Shown: positions 40,089-51,305, counted from the stretch's first letter. The stretch is 64,000 bases of DNA from Tritrichomonas musculus (GCA_039105265.1 JAPFFF010000008.1:6076001-6140000); one strand, 5' to 3'. Program-made: numbers and translations. Notes: generated by a model not told the origin, from the letters alone.

Positions 40089-42554
40089 TTATTCATCGGA
40101 ATATTCAGCATCATCATTGTAATCATATTCTCCATACCTGTTTACGCTAATTTCATGTATAACTTTCAGAACTTTAGAATAGTCATATTCAAGATCATAA
40201 TTAGTATCGGCTGGCCATACACTACATTCGTCAAGGATAACGACATTTAAGGAATTAGCATCAATTTCAGGTCTATCGTAAAGCATAACTGCAGGATGCT
40301 CTTTGAAATACATCAAATGCATATAAAAAACGCTCTGATCAAATTCATTAAAAATGGCATCTCGCTCGCTCTCCTCGTCTTTCTGAAGCTCGAGAAAAGC
40401 TAGCCTCACGGTCATCGCCTGCGGTGCAATTTCTTCAAGGCTTTTTGGAACCTCAAAAATTGAATCAGAATCAACATCAATAGTTAAATCAAAATCAATT
40501 AATTTCACTCTTACATGATTAACTTCATCAGGCTTTTCAACTTTTGCACGATAGCGCGCTTCACCTTGTACTACACACACAATATCATTTTTCATTAATT
40601 GCCTCATGACTGGCTGATTCGCTTCCATGAGTGTAGTGTCGATAATTTTCATTTCATTTGATAAAAATTGAACAATAATTTCGCAAACGTTCCACATTGC
40701 AACAATGCGAACGGGATAAAATTTTCCAAAAGTCAATTCAACATCAAGTCGGCTTTTATTAGCCCATTTTCCAATTCCTTTTTTAACTGCTCTATCCTGC
40801 GCAGCAACCAAAACTTCACTGTTTTGGATAAGAGTTGATGTCCGCCGATGAAGCTCCGCTAAGCCTTCCTCTAAAAGGAGTTCAGCAACATCACTGAAAG
40901 GTGGATTCGCAAGTTTAATATTTGCAATAAAACCTCCATTTCGATCAACATCAACCACTTCAAATTTCATTTCTCTGTTTGAAAAATGATTTGCACAAAA
41001 TGTTATCGCTTCTTTTCCTAAACGATCATTAGGCGACAATGGTAATAAACCATTAACTGCTGCTCTAATCATTAGGTGCTTGGATGGTACCAATATGGCA
41101 AAACGATTTCCTCCTAAAATATCTTCAACAATTCCAATCATTTGTTTATTTTTAATTTCTGAAAGTTTTGCAGTTGCAACTTGCATTGATGTATTTAAAG
41201 AATAATCCTTAATTACCAAAGGTTCAACTTGCTGGGATGAGAAAACGCCAACGTTGTTATTTTTTGCTTGTTCACTTGCCTTAACCATTTGATCGTATCG
41301 CTCTGATTGATTGCCACAAAAAGGTCCAATTGGCCTGGCAAATCCTTCTTTGCATAACATTTCATTAACACATACATCATTCAAATAAACAGTTCCAAAT
41401 AAACGACCTTCAACTGCTCCATCTACAACTACATGAACATACTGCGATATCAATAATTTACGTAATTTGTCATGTGCTTCAAATCCCCATGGTTCCGATC
41501 CACCACCAGGTATAAATGGTGGCGTTCTTATACATGAAAATTGAACAATATGATTATCAACTATAATTGACGAGCTTCCTAAAATTCTTCTCACTTCCCC
41601 ATCAAAACTTTCAATTTCAATTGGCGTATCGGGCTCATTCGACCATATATTCTTTTTTAATGCTTTTGCTTCACATTCACATCTTTCGTATTCTATTGCA
41701 GATGGTGATATGTCAGCAGTATTAGGATTAAAACGCGCAAGTCCTTCAGAAATGAGGCTTCGTATCGCTTTGTCACTCCTATCAAGTATTGTGCCCATGA
41801 AAAGGCCTTCATGATTTGCGCTGCATAGTCGAACTCTTGTACTTCGATGAAGGAAACTTCGTACTGTAAATTGACGAGCTTCAATTCCAAATTGGGCACT
41901 ATTATCACGTTTAGCAGATGGTGATCGGCAAGCTGCAATCTGAAAGATAATATGTTCATGATTTGGCATTAAAAAAAGGGCGACAGTCGTACCATTGATG
42001 ACAGTTTCAACAACAGCATCAAACTCACCAATTCGAAGTAAATCATTCGTATCATATAAAACGGGTAATGGTCGAATATATCCATTTGGTCTCCATATAC
42101 CTAATTTTTTAGCTTTTGCAGAACTTTCACCAGCGAAAAGAGCATTAATATATGAATCGCGTGTTCTAGGTGGCGCACGTATTTTAACCCATCCAGATTC
42201 GACACATATTAATCCTACATCTTGATTTTTTTTTGAAGGAAGAGAAACACGTGTAAATATGACTGGCATTCTTCCAAAAGCTGGATGCGTTCTTTGAAGA
42301 TCTTTTGATTGGTGTGTTGGTGGTGAAACTAAAACTCGTTGTCCAATGCATAATCGGCGTAAAAAATCCCATGATTCGTATGCGTGCGGTTCATCGCGTA
42401 TTTTTCCATCGGTTTTTCCATATTTTGGTGCGATAAGATGTTCAAGACAAACATTTTGGATTGGCGTTAGTTGTGGATCAACAAAACGAATGATCATAGA
42501 GTCACCTGATAAAATCCCTGATACAATTCCTCTATATGGTTCTCGTCTGCTCAT
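40089..42554 (-). CDS. Tudor-SN (SND1) nuclease-domain protein
   Basis: An 821-residue protein with four tandem staphylococcal-nuclease-like domains, a Tudor domain and part of a fifth SN domain, the SND1 architecture. Typical segments are YRGIVSGILSGDSMIIRFV at the start, APKYG...RDEPHAYESWDFLR, GVFSSQQVEPLV, and the Tudor core DIVCVVQGEARYRAKVEK with VKLIDFD. Family members act in RNA silencing, splicing and stress-granule RNA metabolism. Active-site residues of the SN domains are not judged here. The length is a little under the usual about 900 residues, with a short acidic end (YDYNDDAEYSDE). Confidence 0.94.
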   Translation of the reverse strand: MSRREPYRGIVSGILSGDSMIIRFVDPQLTPIQNVCLEHLIAPKYGKTDGKIRDEPHAYESWDFLRRLCIGQRVLVSPPTHQSKDLQRTHPAFGRMPVIFTRVSLPSKKNQDVGLICVESGWVKIRAPPRTRDSYINALFAGESSAKAKKLGIWRPNGYIRPLPVLYDTNDLLRIGEFDAVVETVINGTTVALFLMPNHEHIIFQIAACRSPSAKRDNSAQFGIEARQFTVRSFLHRSTRVRLCSANHEGLFMGTILDRSDKAIRSLISEGLARFNPNTADISPSAIEYERCECEAKALKKNIWSNEPDTPIEIESFDGEVRRILGSSSIIVDNHIVQFSCIRTPPFIPGGGSEPWGFEAHDKLRKLLISQYVHVVVDGAVEGRLFGTVYLNDVCVNEMLCKEGFARPIGPFCGNQSERYDQMVKASEQAKNNNVGVFSSQQVEPLVIKDYSLNTSMQVATAKLSEIKNKQMIGIVEDILGGNRFAILVPSKHLMIRAAVNGLLPLSPNDRLGKEAITFCANHFSNREMKFEVVDVDRNGGFIANIKLANPPFSDVAELLLEEGLAELHRRTSTLIQNSEVLVAAQDRAVKKGIGKWANKSRLDVELTFGKFYPVRIVAMWNVCEIIVQFLSNEMKIIDTTLMEANQPVMRQLMKNDIVCVVQGEARYRAKVEKPDEVNHVRVKLIDFDLTIDVDSDSIFEVPKSLEEIAPQAMTVRLAFLELQKDEESERDAIFNEFDQSVFYMHLMYFKEHPAVMLYDRPEIDANSLNVVILDECSVWPADTNYDLEYDYSKVLKVIHEISVNRYGEYDYNDDAEYSDE

Positions 42555-42910
42555 TTTATAAAGTAGGCCAAATAAGTAAACTGAATTTAAAAAATGGACT
42601 CAATATTTCAAAGACATCCCCCACTTTTTGATACCGTATTTGGCCTATTAAAATTAAAAACTTCTAAAAGCTTACTGTATCGTCTTCAAATTGAAGCAGC
42701 CATAAAAAACTTAAAACGTTCATATTTCTTTTTCTTTTTGTTAATTTCCTTTTTTGAGTTCACCAATCAATTGAACTTATATTTAAAAATACTATATAAT
42801 CTTTAAAAGAGGAAATTGTTGTTTTTTAAAATTGAAAATTTTCTATATAATTCTTATTGCGGTTGAATTCTATTTGAAATTTTGTATTTACAACCGTCAC
42901 TCATTTGGCT
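42555..42910. other. Divergent promoter region
   Basis: A 356-base spacer between the Tudor-SN gene and the cysteine protease. A 70-codon frame at 42594 is judged spurious. The right end carries the protease initiator TCATTTGG. Confidence 0.5.
42901..42908 (+). promoter_or_regulatory. Initiator-like element TCATTTGG
   Basis: It matches trichomonad TCA(+1)Y(T/A) and ends two bases before the ATG at 42911, implying an extremely short leader. It decides the start. Confidence 0.55.
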
Positions 42911-44374
42911 ATGTTCGCCTTCCTTTTATGTTTATTCAGATCTTCAAACGAAATACCTCTTCCTTCATATCCGAAAAAATATCGACTTAAGGGTACATGG
43001 AGTGTCCCATACTGGAACTTAAAGCAACCATATTATATCTCATATGATGCAAGTGTTAAAGGCAATGAATGCCTTTCCGAAAATGCATTTAATCGCACAC
43101 ACACTATTCGTTGCCTCAAAAAATATAAAGTTACACAACAAGTTTATACAAATATTGAAAATGGTGAATTTATAAAAGCTCAATACTGCAAGAAATCATA
43201 TGCGGATCCTCAAGATGACGAACCTCTTACAGAATATTTACCAACATCGAATGAGGAATGGAAATACAAAGGTGAATACGTTTTATTGGGAAGACTCACA
43301 CATAAATGGCGCAAAGAATTAGGAGTCAACGACTGGTATTACGATTTTTATGCTGATGCAAAAACTTTAGAACCAGTACGTCTTTATAATTATGGTGTGA
43401 GTATAAAGCATTCTCATCCTACAGTTTATATCCTTGATATCGAAGAATATGGCGTTACAGTAGAAGAATCAGAATTTTATGTTCCATCTAATTGTAGGAG
43501 TTCAAATTCAACTGTTGGCCCAACATTTGGACGCGATATTTCTGTTCCTAAACCATATCTTCAAAAATCAAATGCAGACTATTCATATAAGCCAGATGAG
43601 CAACCTTATTGCGAAAATGTCACTTCAGTTGATATCGATATGGAAATTCCAAAGAGCTTCTCATGGCGAAATACTCCAGGCGTTTTACCAAAAGTTCACG
43701 ATCAAGCTACATGCGGATCCTGCTACGCAATGGCTGCAGAAATAGCTGCATCAGCTCAATTATCACTCAAATCAGATCGTAACATTTCATTATCAACTCA
43801 ACAATTTGTCGATTGCTCATGGGGCGACAACGTTAATAATGCATGCGATGGCGGTGAAGGTTGGGAAACTTATCATAAACTTAAAATTAACAATATAGAA
43901 CTTACATCTGAAGATGAAATACCATATATAGGTGTTAGTGGCTACTGCCCAACAAAAGTTCAGAATCCAATTGCAAAGATCACAGGATGCAAGCAATTTA
44001 TCCAAGATCCCAACGATTATAACCATGAGTTAATTAAGAAAGCTTTGATTAGATATGGCCCACTTATGGTTTCAATCCGTGCAGGATCAGATAAAGATGT
44101 ATATGCTCCATTTACTCAATTGACACCTGAGCATAATACTTATTCCAGCCCAGATCTTTGCGATGCTCATAAATGGAAAAAACAATTGGTTGATCATGGC
44201 GTTATTCTTACTGGTTTTACCACGATGAATGTTGGCGGAGAAGAAAAACGTTACTTAGAAATTATGAATTCATGGTCAACAGATTGGGGTGATCATGGAT
44301 TTGGATATATTGATGAACAATATGATTGTGGCATTGATTCTACAGTTCTTCTCCCAACCGTTGAATTTTTATAA
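42911..44374 (+). CDS. Papain-family (C1A) cysteine protease, cathepsin C-like layout
   Basis: A 487-residue secreted protease. A short signal peptide (MFAFLLCLFRSS) is followed by a long N-terminal domain of about 235 residues and then a papain fold. The catalytic Cys is at about 271 in QATCGSCYAMA, His at about 429 in DHGVILTGF, and Asn at about 453 in MNSWSTDWGDHGFGY; the oxyanion Gln lies in HDQATCGSC. The long N-terminal part with paired Cys and the GSCY site recall cathepsin C (dipeptidyl peptidase I), so an exopeptidase role is possible but not proved. It is likely lysosomal or secreted; cysteine proteases are known trichomonad virulence factors. I chose the ATG at 42911 because it follows the initiator directly. 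Confidence 0.93.
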   Translation: MFAFLLCLFRSSNEIPLPSYPKKYRLKGTWSVPYWNLKQPYYISYDASVKGNECLSENAFNRTHTIRCLKKYKVTQQVYTNIENGEFIKAQYCKKSYADPQDDEPLTEYLPTSNEEWKYKGEYVLLGRLTHKWRKELGVNDWYYDFYADAKTLEPVRLYNYGVSIKHSHPTVYILDIEEYGVTVEESEFYVPSNCRSSNSTVGPTFGRDISVPKPYLQKSNADYSYKPDEQPYCENVTSVDIDMEIPKSFSWRNTPGVLPKVHDQATCGSCYAMAAEIAASAQLSLKSDRNISLSTQQFVDCSWGDNVNNACDGGEGWETYHKLKINNIELTSEDEIPYIGVSGYCPTKVQNPIAKITGCKQFIQDPNDYNHELIKKALIRYGPLMVSIRAGSDKDVYAPFTQLTPEHNTYSSPDLCDAHKWKKQLVDHGVILTGFTTMNVGGEEKRYLEIMNSWSTDWGDHGFGYIDEQYDCGIDSTVLLPTVEFL

Positions 44375-45043
44375 TTCTAAGTGAAATACTTTTTAATAAA
44401 AATTATTTTTTTTTTTTTGAAATAACAACATACCTTTGTTGGCTTCCTTATATTTTTAGTTAACCATTTAAAAGCTCTTTTCGATATCATTAATTTGGAG
44501 CTTGATTTTGCATTTTGTTTTTATTCTTCTAATATATGGAAAGCGATTTATTATCCAAATGATTACTTCTACAAATTCTGTTATTTTTTTGCACCTCTGA
44601 GAATGAATAGCACTAGTAAAAATTTCCTTAGATCAATTTGTATACTTTACAAAAACAGTTGAATAATTTATGTTTTTTTTTTTCAAAATAAAAGTCCAGA
44701 ATAATAGCAGTATTAATACAGAGATAGCAGTATGGCTATTCACAGTAAATTGAATAAATATTAGTATTGGAATGAAATAAAAAGCTATGAAATTCACAGT
44801 TTTTATAGCTAAATGCCATATTAAGTTTTCTATATGATGATCTAGAAAAAAAAACTTTTTGTAATTAATTTGGAAAATAAAATATTAATGCATTTCAGAG
44901 CACTTTTTAAGGAGAATTCCTAGAAATTTATGGATGCATTCATCCAATAATTTAATATTTTCAAGCAACAGATCTAATTCAAAAAGTTCATTCATATCAA
45001 TTTGATTAAAGGTAATTTTTTCACCAAGTTATCAGACAAAAAA
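44375..45043. other. Intergenic AT-rich spacer
   Basis: No gene here. The motif ATTCAAAAAGTTCATTCAT occurs at about 44976-44994, and an initiator-like AATTTTTTCACC at 45014-45025 precedes the next gene. Confidence 0.55.
45014..45025 (+). promoter_or_regulatory. Initiator-like element AATTTTTTCACC
   Basis: It lies 19 bases before the ATG at 45044 and favours that start over an upstream in-frame extension that lacks an ATG. Confidence 0.45.
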
Positions 45044-47241
45044 ATGATTAAGGATAAAAATAATATAATAAAAGAATGCACAGAAACAGAAGAGTTAACA
45101 GTTTCAAAGACTGACATTATTGAACCCGAACAATTACATCAATCAGAATTAATACAAGAACTTCAAGCATACCTTTTCGAAATATCTCTCGAAAATATAC
45201 AAATTACTATTCAATATATCATAAATTCCATTTTCGTTATGAATACAGAACGAATCGAGCAACTTGCACGCAACATTTTTTTTGCGGCAAGGTTTCGGAG
45301 CATGAAAATTGAATTACTGAGTGATCTAATTTCAGAATTAGTTTTAAACTCAACAAAAAAACCACTTCTCCGAAAGCTTCCCCAAATACTAATGAATCTT
45401 TTTTTTACAAAAGCTTTCCATGATGAGTATTCTTATAAAGAAACTTGGAGATTTTTTTTCCTATACCAACTTTTAAAAAGAAAAATATATTTAGAAAAAG
45501 ATATCATTAGCGAGATTCGAAAATTTTACTCAAATTATTCAATTAGTAAAAATGAAGATCAAGTTGGCCTTTTCAAAATAATGTGTGCTTGGTTTGCTCC
45601 TGAAATTGAACAGCAAGCACCGGATTTATTTGCATTTTTTACTACTCATAGCATTTTTACTGAAGAAGAACAAAGCGAAAAAAATACTGAAAATCCCAAT
45701 AATATCACAGAAGGAAATAATACCGAAAATAATAATATTATGAATCATAATTTTACAAACTCAAATATTAACGTGAAGAATAATTTTGATAACCAGCAAA
45801 ATAGACATGATATAGATGATGATAATGATGTTCTCGAAAATAAAGATAATATTGCATACGGAAGCGACATCATTTCTGATGATAATGACAAAAATACAGA
45901 TATTGACAAAAATGAAATCAATAATAACAAAAACATAAAAAATAGAAAACCCCACAATGATTTGATGAATAATAAAAATATTAATTATGATGATGATTTT
46001 AAAGTCAATTACAATTACAATAACACAAATATTTCCAATAACGATGAAAATGACCACAGCGAAGGAGAAGAAGATAATCAAGAATTTTTTCAAAATGTAG
46101 CTAATAATCAAGATAATAACGATAATTTACAATATCAACCAGAAAACGCTTTTGACATCGAAACAGAGTCCGAAAGCGAACCACAATTATTCATTTTTCA
46201 AGGCAATGGTGAAAATGAAACACGAGTCTTTGATGTCCTTGCATCTCAGGGCTATACACTTGACGTCCTCAAAGCGAACAATTGGAATTTTTATCACCAG
46301 TGTCGTGAATCAGGCTATACAATTGATCCATTAGTTCAATGCTTACTTAATGATGACGATGACGAACTACAAAGATTATCTTCCGAACCAGATTTTGATA
46401 TTGAGACCATGATTGAACCATCTCTTTTTTCAAGATCTACTATTCTTCAAGATTCAACCTCTCCTATTTGTTTTGCTGCTGCAGTTGGATCTGTAAAATG
46501 TTTTCGGTTCCTCCTTCTTAATAATGCCAACTTAGAATATGAGACATGGAATGAGCATCCAACAACTATATCCTCTTTTGCTGTTTCTGGGGGATCTAAT
46601 GAAATTGTTCGATTATTAAATCAAAAAGGCAAAAGTTTTAACGAAGCTATTTTTGTGGCTGTTCAATACCATCGAACAGATATATTCAATTGGCTGTTTC
46701 AATTATTAAACGTAGATATTGAAATAAAAAATATTAGATATGGAACATTATTACATCGGGCTGCAAAATCGAATAACGTTGAATTGTCACTTTTCTGTAT
46801 GGAACATAGATGCGATGTGAACAAACCAGTTGTTAATAGTTTTAATAATATTATATTTTTTTATATGATTTTTTTATTGACGATAGGACACCCCCTCTAA
46901 GTGAAGCTATTCAATTCCAAGCAATTGACGTCGCAAAACTTCTTCTCAGTCATAAAGATAGCACTTTGGTTCCACAGATTGAGAAACAAGACTCACTTGT
47001 CTTTGAATTGATTTATGCTCATAATCATGAAATTATGCCACTTTTTATTGGCCATAAAACTTTTGAAAATGCCTTGTTAAGAGTTTTTTTTATTAATTTT
47101 TTTCATGAAATTTTAACTTAATTTTTTTTGTCTTATAAACCTCACTTTCAAACGCTGCTAAAAAGATGTGAAGAATTTAAATTGACACAGTTGATTGATT
47201 ACTTTCATCAGATGGGAATTGATGCTATAGATGAGCAATAA
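45044..47241 (+). CDS. Ankyrin-repeat protein with Asn/Asp-rich linker, interrupted by two T-rich stretches
   Basis: The N-terminal about 200 residues are helical (LQAYLFEISLENIQITIQYI, RIEQLARNIFFAARFRS), like the N-terminal region of trichomonad ankyrin proteins. A long Asn/Asp/Glu linker (about residues 215-370) follows, then ankyrin repeats (SPICFAAAVGSVKCFRFLLL, TISSFAVSGGSNEIVRLLN, GTLLHRAAKSNNVELSLFC). After CDVNKPVV the frame runs into a T-rich stretch (46832-46887). The repeats resume in another frame with RTPPLSEAIQFQAIDVAKLLL, and a second T-rich stretch (47083-47139) precedes the end PHFQTLLKRCEEF to the stop at 47241. The interruptions fall at or near repeat boundaries, so they could be atypical introns or decay. 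Ankyrin proteins mediate protein binding. Confidence 0.72.
46832..46887 (+). other. T-rich interruption A in ankyrin gene (about 56 bases)
   Basis: It begins GTTAATAGTTTT and ends TTATTGACGATAGG, just before ACACCC coding TP of the next ankyrin repeat. It shifts the frame. No standard trichomonad splice sites (GTATGT and ACTAACACACAG) are seen. Confidence 0.55.
47083..47139 (+). other. T-rich interruption B in ankyrin gene (about 57 bases)
   Basis: It begins GTTTTTTTTATTAA and ends TTTTGTCTTATAAA. It contains a stop in the preceding frame, and ankyrin-like coding resumes immediately after in PHFQTLLKRC. Confidence 0.5.
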
Positions 47242-47651
47242 TATTATCTGCTTGGCTTGAAATTCAATCTTCTTGATTCACAGATTTTTTTTTTTTATTG
47301 GCTTGAATTTGTTCTTTATTTATTGTTTTTATTTGTTTTATATTATATAAATTGTTTCTTTTTTCTTTTCTCTTTATGCTTTCTTGTCGTAATCCAAGCA
47401 TAATAAAACAAATTTTTTTTATGAGATTCACCATACTTATATATTAAAAGAAACTTTTTTTGAATGTGCAATACAAAAGTGCTACATCAAACATCTCTTT
47501 TCTTTGATGATTTATTTAGTTTGATACTTGTTGCAAAAAGTTAATAAAAAATTATAACAAGGAGACTATTTTAATGCCTTCTTACATGCTATTGTTTTAG
47601 ATATATGCACCATTGCTGTAAATCATAACATTTCATTTATATTGATGATTT

Positions 47652-47684
<33 letters not shown>

Positions 47685-48026
47685 CTCATGAATTTCTACT
47701 TTTTCTAATTTTTGAATAGTTTATTCATTGAAAAAGTTAAATATTTTTTTCTTAAACTCATTAACTCAAAGAAAAAGAAAATATGTTATGAATATCTTCT
47801 TTTGCATTCACTATCAATTCTAATAAACTATTTTTATGCAGTTCCTGCTGATTCATCAAGATCATTCAATGTATGTTTTTTTCTTTTCTTTTTTTTTTTT
47901 ATATTGAATGATCAAATTTAATAGCTTCAGCTTTTGCAATTCAGTTTAAAAAATTTGTTACACATCAATAAAACAAAATAAACAATAAAATTTATTCAAT
48001 AATACAAACAAACATATTAAAAACAG
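47242..48026. other. Intergenic region with long T-run and small inverted repeat
   Basis: It has a 29-T run (47654-47682) and an 11-bp perfect inverted repeat GATCATTCAAT (47860-47870) with ATTGAATGATC (47903-47913). No supported gene. Confidence 0.55.
47860..47913. repeat. 11-bp inverted repeat with T-rich loop
   Basis: GATCATTCAAT and ATTGAATGATC are exact complements around a 32-base T-rich loop. It lies about 110 bases beyond the stop of the IFT122-like gene on the opposite strand and could form a 3' hairpin. Confidence 0.6.
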
Positions 48027-51000
48027 CTAAAATCTGACAGGCGAATCTTCTTCAAAAGGCCGAAGAAGATTCAAGATCGATTCATCCTCTTCATTTGGCT
48101 TAAAAACGTCTTCCTCATCAACGATAGTCGAATAACAGATTGCACAGCGGCCTCTTCCAACAACAGCCTCCTCGTAATCAGACTCATCATAGAGCGCGCC
48201 GCAGTTGCAGCAGCAGTGAATTTCTTCGATCTTTTCATTGAACCAAAAAATCGGTTTCACGTCCACTTTTTCTTTCAATTTCTGTGCAACTATGTGAAAA
48301 TTCAATGAATCCAAATTTTCTTTCAATTCATTGATCACTTCACTTTTCAAAAGTTGATCTTTTTCAATGCAATTTGGCGGTTGACTCATTTCTACGATTG
48401 GAAGAGGCCTGCAGGAGTGGCAGCTGAAGGCAATCGGCGAGTTACAGGATGAACAGTGAAGAACAGGAACAGTTGATGACTCAAAAATGCTTTTTTTGCA
48501 TTTTTGACAGAAAAAATCCACTTTTTCTGAGGACTCATAAATGACTTTTTTTTCAGCCATTTTTTGGGTGGCCATTTCAACAATTTCGTGGGCAGATCCA
48601 GGTATTGAAAAAGATGAAATCTCTTCCAATGAGAAGTCAATCCACTTTTTGAGACCTAAAATGGTCGATGAATAGAGAAATTGAACTAATATGTCAATAT
48701 AATGGATTCCACGGATTTGAATGCGGTGGAGATATGCAATAACATAATATGATAGATAAAAAACGGTTTTGACATCATCAAAAGTCATCGGTAGCATCAA
48801 GAATTTAGAAAGCCTGTTTGATGCATATAGAGCAACCGACTTTTGATGCAAAATCCAGTAATTAAATGGGTCATTGAAAGCTTGTAGCAAGCATACAAAG
48901 GACATTTGAAGGTAGGAGTCTTTGGATTCCAATGCATTATTATATAATTTGGAAAAAATAGCAGCACGATCTTCTGAGTCAAATAAAAGAGTTGGAATAA
49001 AAAAGGAAACAATACTTTCAAAATAATTTTTGTGAACAAAAAGTTGTTCTCCAAATCTCAGAAATACAATATGATGGATCGATGGGTTGGAAAGAGAAAG
49101 AGTCACTGCATCGATCCATCTACCTAATGATACGTAAACCTGTGCAAGAAGGGAAATTTTTTTTGATTTTTTCAATAATTTTATAGCTCCATCATATAAT
49201 TTACATTTCAGAAGATATTTGGCCGCTGTTTCACATTCATTTTCAGGAATTGAGAGATCGAGAAGCAAGCTCTCAAATCCAAAAGAGTTGACAAGTCTAA
49301 AAACATTTCCCCAATCATTTGAATTTGCATACTCACGAATAGCCAGATCAATTATACCTAGTTCTTCAAGTTCAAGAGGAGCTTTAATATTTTCAATTTT
49401 AATTTGGCCACATAAAACTTTTTGTGAATATTCAATTTCAAAATAATTTTTTTTAAGGTTTTGTGCAGCGAGAAGCGCCACATCAGGAATATTAATCTCA
49501 GAGGCTATATTATGTATGGACTCCCATTGCTGAAAAGTTGGGTTTATATTAACCAATTCGTAGAAATCGATCAAAGATATACCTTCATCAGATCTCGACT
49601 CACGAAGAACTTTTTCGAAAGGAAGATCTGGAATACAATGCACGATTGAGCTACCATTTAACAAAATCACGTCATTGCCAAAAAAAGATATGATTTTTCC
49701 TTCAATATAAAAAGGCCTTGACATGTGATGTAAAAAACGAACAAATAAGTTTGAGTTGCAATCAGCATAAGCAAACAAATTGTCAACTCTATCAGAAAAA
49801 GCGAAAGAGTCAATATTTCTTTCATAAAAAAGAACTTCACGAGTGAAGTAGTTCATCACAAAAAGTTCCTTGTCAATATCAATAAAGGCGAGTGTCAAAT
49901 TCCACTTTTTTGCATATTTTATTGCCTTTTTATGCTTGTAAAGACAAACTGGTTCAGGCTGGTCAACAACGTAAAAGAAGATGGATCCATTTTCACAACC
50001 AACAATACAACCGTCATTAACCGCTTCGGTTTTTATAACTGAAAAAATTGCTGAATTAAAATTCACTTTTTTTTTCACATTTCCACTCATTGAATAAACA
50101 GTCAAACTTTTTCTATAAGCAATAAAAATATTTCTATCAGAAATGTCACTTTTTGCTCCATCAAAATTTCCTGGAACTTCAAACATTTTTTTGTATAAAT
50201 CATCGTTATTTTCGACTTTCTCTTGGAAATCGTAAAGATAAACATAAATACTGTTTTTGAACATGATTAAAAAATGATGATATGAAATTGAAATTGATAG
50301 AATTATATTGGGAAAATTCAATGATATAAAAGTTTCTCCATTCAAAAGATTTGTGAGTTTAAAACGGTTTAAATTTCCGATGTAAATTATAAAGTCTGAA
50401 TTAGAGGCCGCTGATGAAGGAAAACAAAATGTTCTTTTTTCAATACACCCATTTCTTCCACATAAAAGTATGTTTTCGTTTTTACAGTTTTGAAAGTCCC
50501 AAATCCACTTTTCTTTACAATGGATATTATCTAAAAACATTAGATTTTCTGTAAATATTGAGATTTTATTTGATATACCAGAAAATAAAAAATATTTCGA
50601 ATCTTCAATTTGAAAATCAACTACCTGAAGGGCTTCAAAAGATAATTCATTTTTCCTGATTAATGTCTTGTCTGATATTCGGAAAATTGAAACATATTTA
50701 TCAATATCAACTGTAATAAAGCATTCATCATTATCTATTTTGATAAATTTAATAATCGTTAGTGGTGAAGGAAAAGAAAATGATTGAATTTCTTTCTGAT
50801 TTGCAAATTGATAAATTTTGATGGTACAGTCAGAAAAGCAAAGAGCATATTTTAATCCATCTGTGGAAAAAGCTCCGTTTTCAATTGATAATGTATGATC
50901 TTTAATTTGAATACATTGCGTTCGAGCTTGAGTTGAATGCCAAATATGATAGTCTTTATTTGAAATGGAAATTATGGCCTCTTCTGTAGGACTCCATAAA

Positions 51001-51305
51001 AGAAAACGGATTGCTGACGATGATCCAAAATTAATAATAGAAACATGATCCTTTGTTTGCCAAACTACCACCATACCATCTCTAGAAGATGAAGCAAAAT
51101 ATGTTCTATCAAAGGAGAGCCTAATTGAATAAATTGATGATCGATGATAACGTTTTCTGTCTAATATTTCGCCGGATTCAAGGTTTAAAAACAACACATC
51201 ATTTGAACATGCTGCAATAATCTCATTGTTATCCGGATTAATGCAAAAAGAATAAATAGGATCGGATTTACTCAGCTTCTTTTTCCATACAAGCTGAGAA
51301 ATCAT
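48027..51305 (-). CDS. Intraflagellar transport protein IFT122-like (IFT-A complex)
   Basis: A 1092-residue protein with two WD40 propellers (about residues 5-290 and 310-570; for example SFDRTYFASSSRDGMVVVWQ), an alpha-solenoid of TPR-like helices (about 600-950) and C-terminal zinc-binding cysteines (CQKCKK, CSSC, CHSC, then CCCNCGALYDE and CAIC). This is the IFT122/IFT121 layout; the Cys-rich end and the start (MISQLVWKKK, comparable to IFT122 'AVLTWRDK') favour IFT122. IFT-A drives retrograde transport in flagella. The start at 51305 is preferred over an upstream in-frame start because AATTTTTTCA lies 15-24 bases before it. Confidence 0.82.
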   Translation of the reverse strand: MISQLVWKKKLSKSDPIYSFCINPDNNEIIAACSNDVLFLNLESGEILDRKRYHRSSIYSIRLSFDRTYFASSSRDGMVVVWQTKDHVSIINFGSSSAIRFLLWSPTEEAIISISNKDYHIWHSTQARTQCIQIKDHTLSIENGAFSTDGLKYALCFSDCTIKIYQFANQKEIQSFSFPSPLTIIKFIKIDNDECFITVDIDKYVSIFRISDKTLIRKNELSFEALQVVDFQIEDSKYFLFSGISNKISIFTENLMFLDNIHCKEKWIWDFQNCKNENILLCGRNGCIEKRTFCFPSSAASNSDFIIYIGNLNRFKLTNLLNGETFISLNFPNIILSISISYHHFLIMFKNSIYVYLYDFQEKVENNDDLYKKMFEVPGNFDGAKSDISDRNIFIAYRKSLTVYSMSGNVKKKVNFNSAIFSVIKTEAVNDGCIVGCENGSIFFYVVDQPEPVCLYKHKKAIKYAKKWNLTLAFIDIDKELFVMNYFTREVLFYERNIDSFAFSDRVDNLFAYADCNSNLFVRFLHHMSRPFYIEGKIISFFGNDVILLNGSSIVHCIPDLPFEKVLRESRSDEGISLIDFYELVNINPTFQQWESIHNIASEINIPDVALLAAQNLKKNYFEIEYSQKVLCGQIKIENIKAPLELEELGIIDLAIREYANSNDWGNVFRLVNSFGFESLLLDLSIPENECETAAKYLLKCKLYDGAIKLLKKSKKISLLAQVYVSLGRWIDAVTLSLSNPSIHHIVFLRFGEQLFVHKNYFESIVSFFIPTLLFDSEDRAAIFSKLYNNALESKDSYLQMSFVCLLQAFNDPFNYWILHQKSVALYASNRLSKFLMLPMTFDDVKTVFYLSYYVIAYLHRIQIRGIHYIDILVQFLYSSTILGLKKWIDFSLEEISSFSIPGSAHEIVEMATQKMAEKKVIYESSEKVDFFCQKCKKSIFESSTVPVLHCSSCNSPIAFSCHSCRPLPIVEMSQPPNCIEKDQLLKSEVINELKENLDSLNFHIVAQKLKEKVDVKPIFWFNEKIEEIHCCCNCGALYDESDYEEAVVGRGRCAICYSTIVDEEDVFKPNEEDESILNLLRPFEEDSPVRF

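Noticed and set aside
42594-42806. 70-codon frame in the divergent promoter of Tudor-SN
   Set aside because: The first half looks slightly protein-like, but the second half is Phe/Leu low complexity and it would crowd the Tudor-SN promoter. Support is too weak.
47712-47921. 69-codon frame downstream of the plus-strand ankyrin gene
   Set aside because: It runs through T-rich low complexity and an inverted repeat and has no protein-like pattern.
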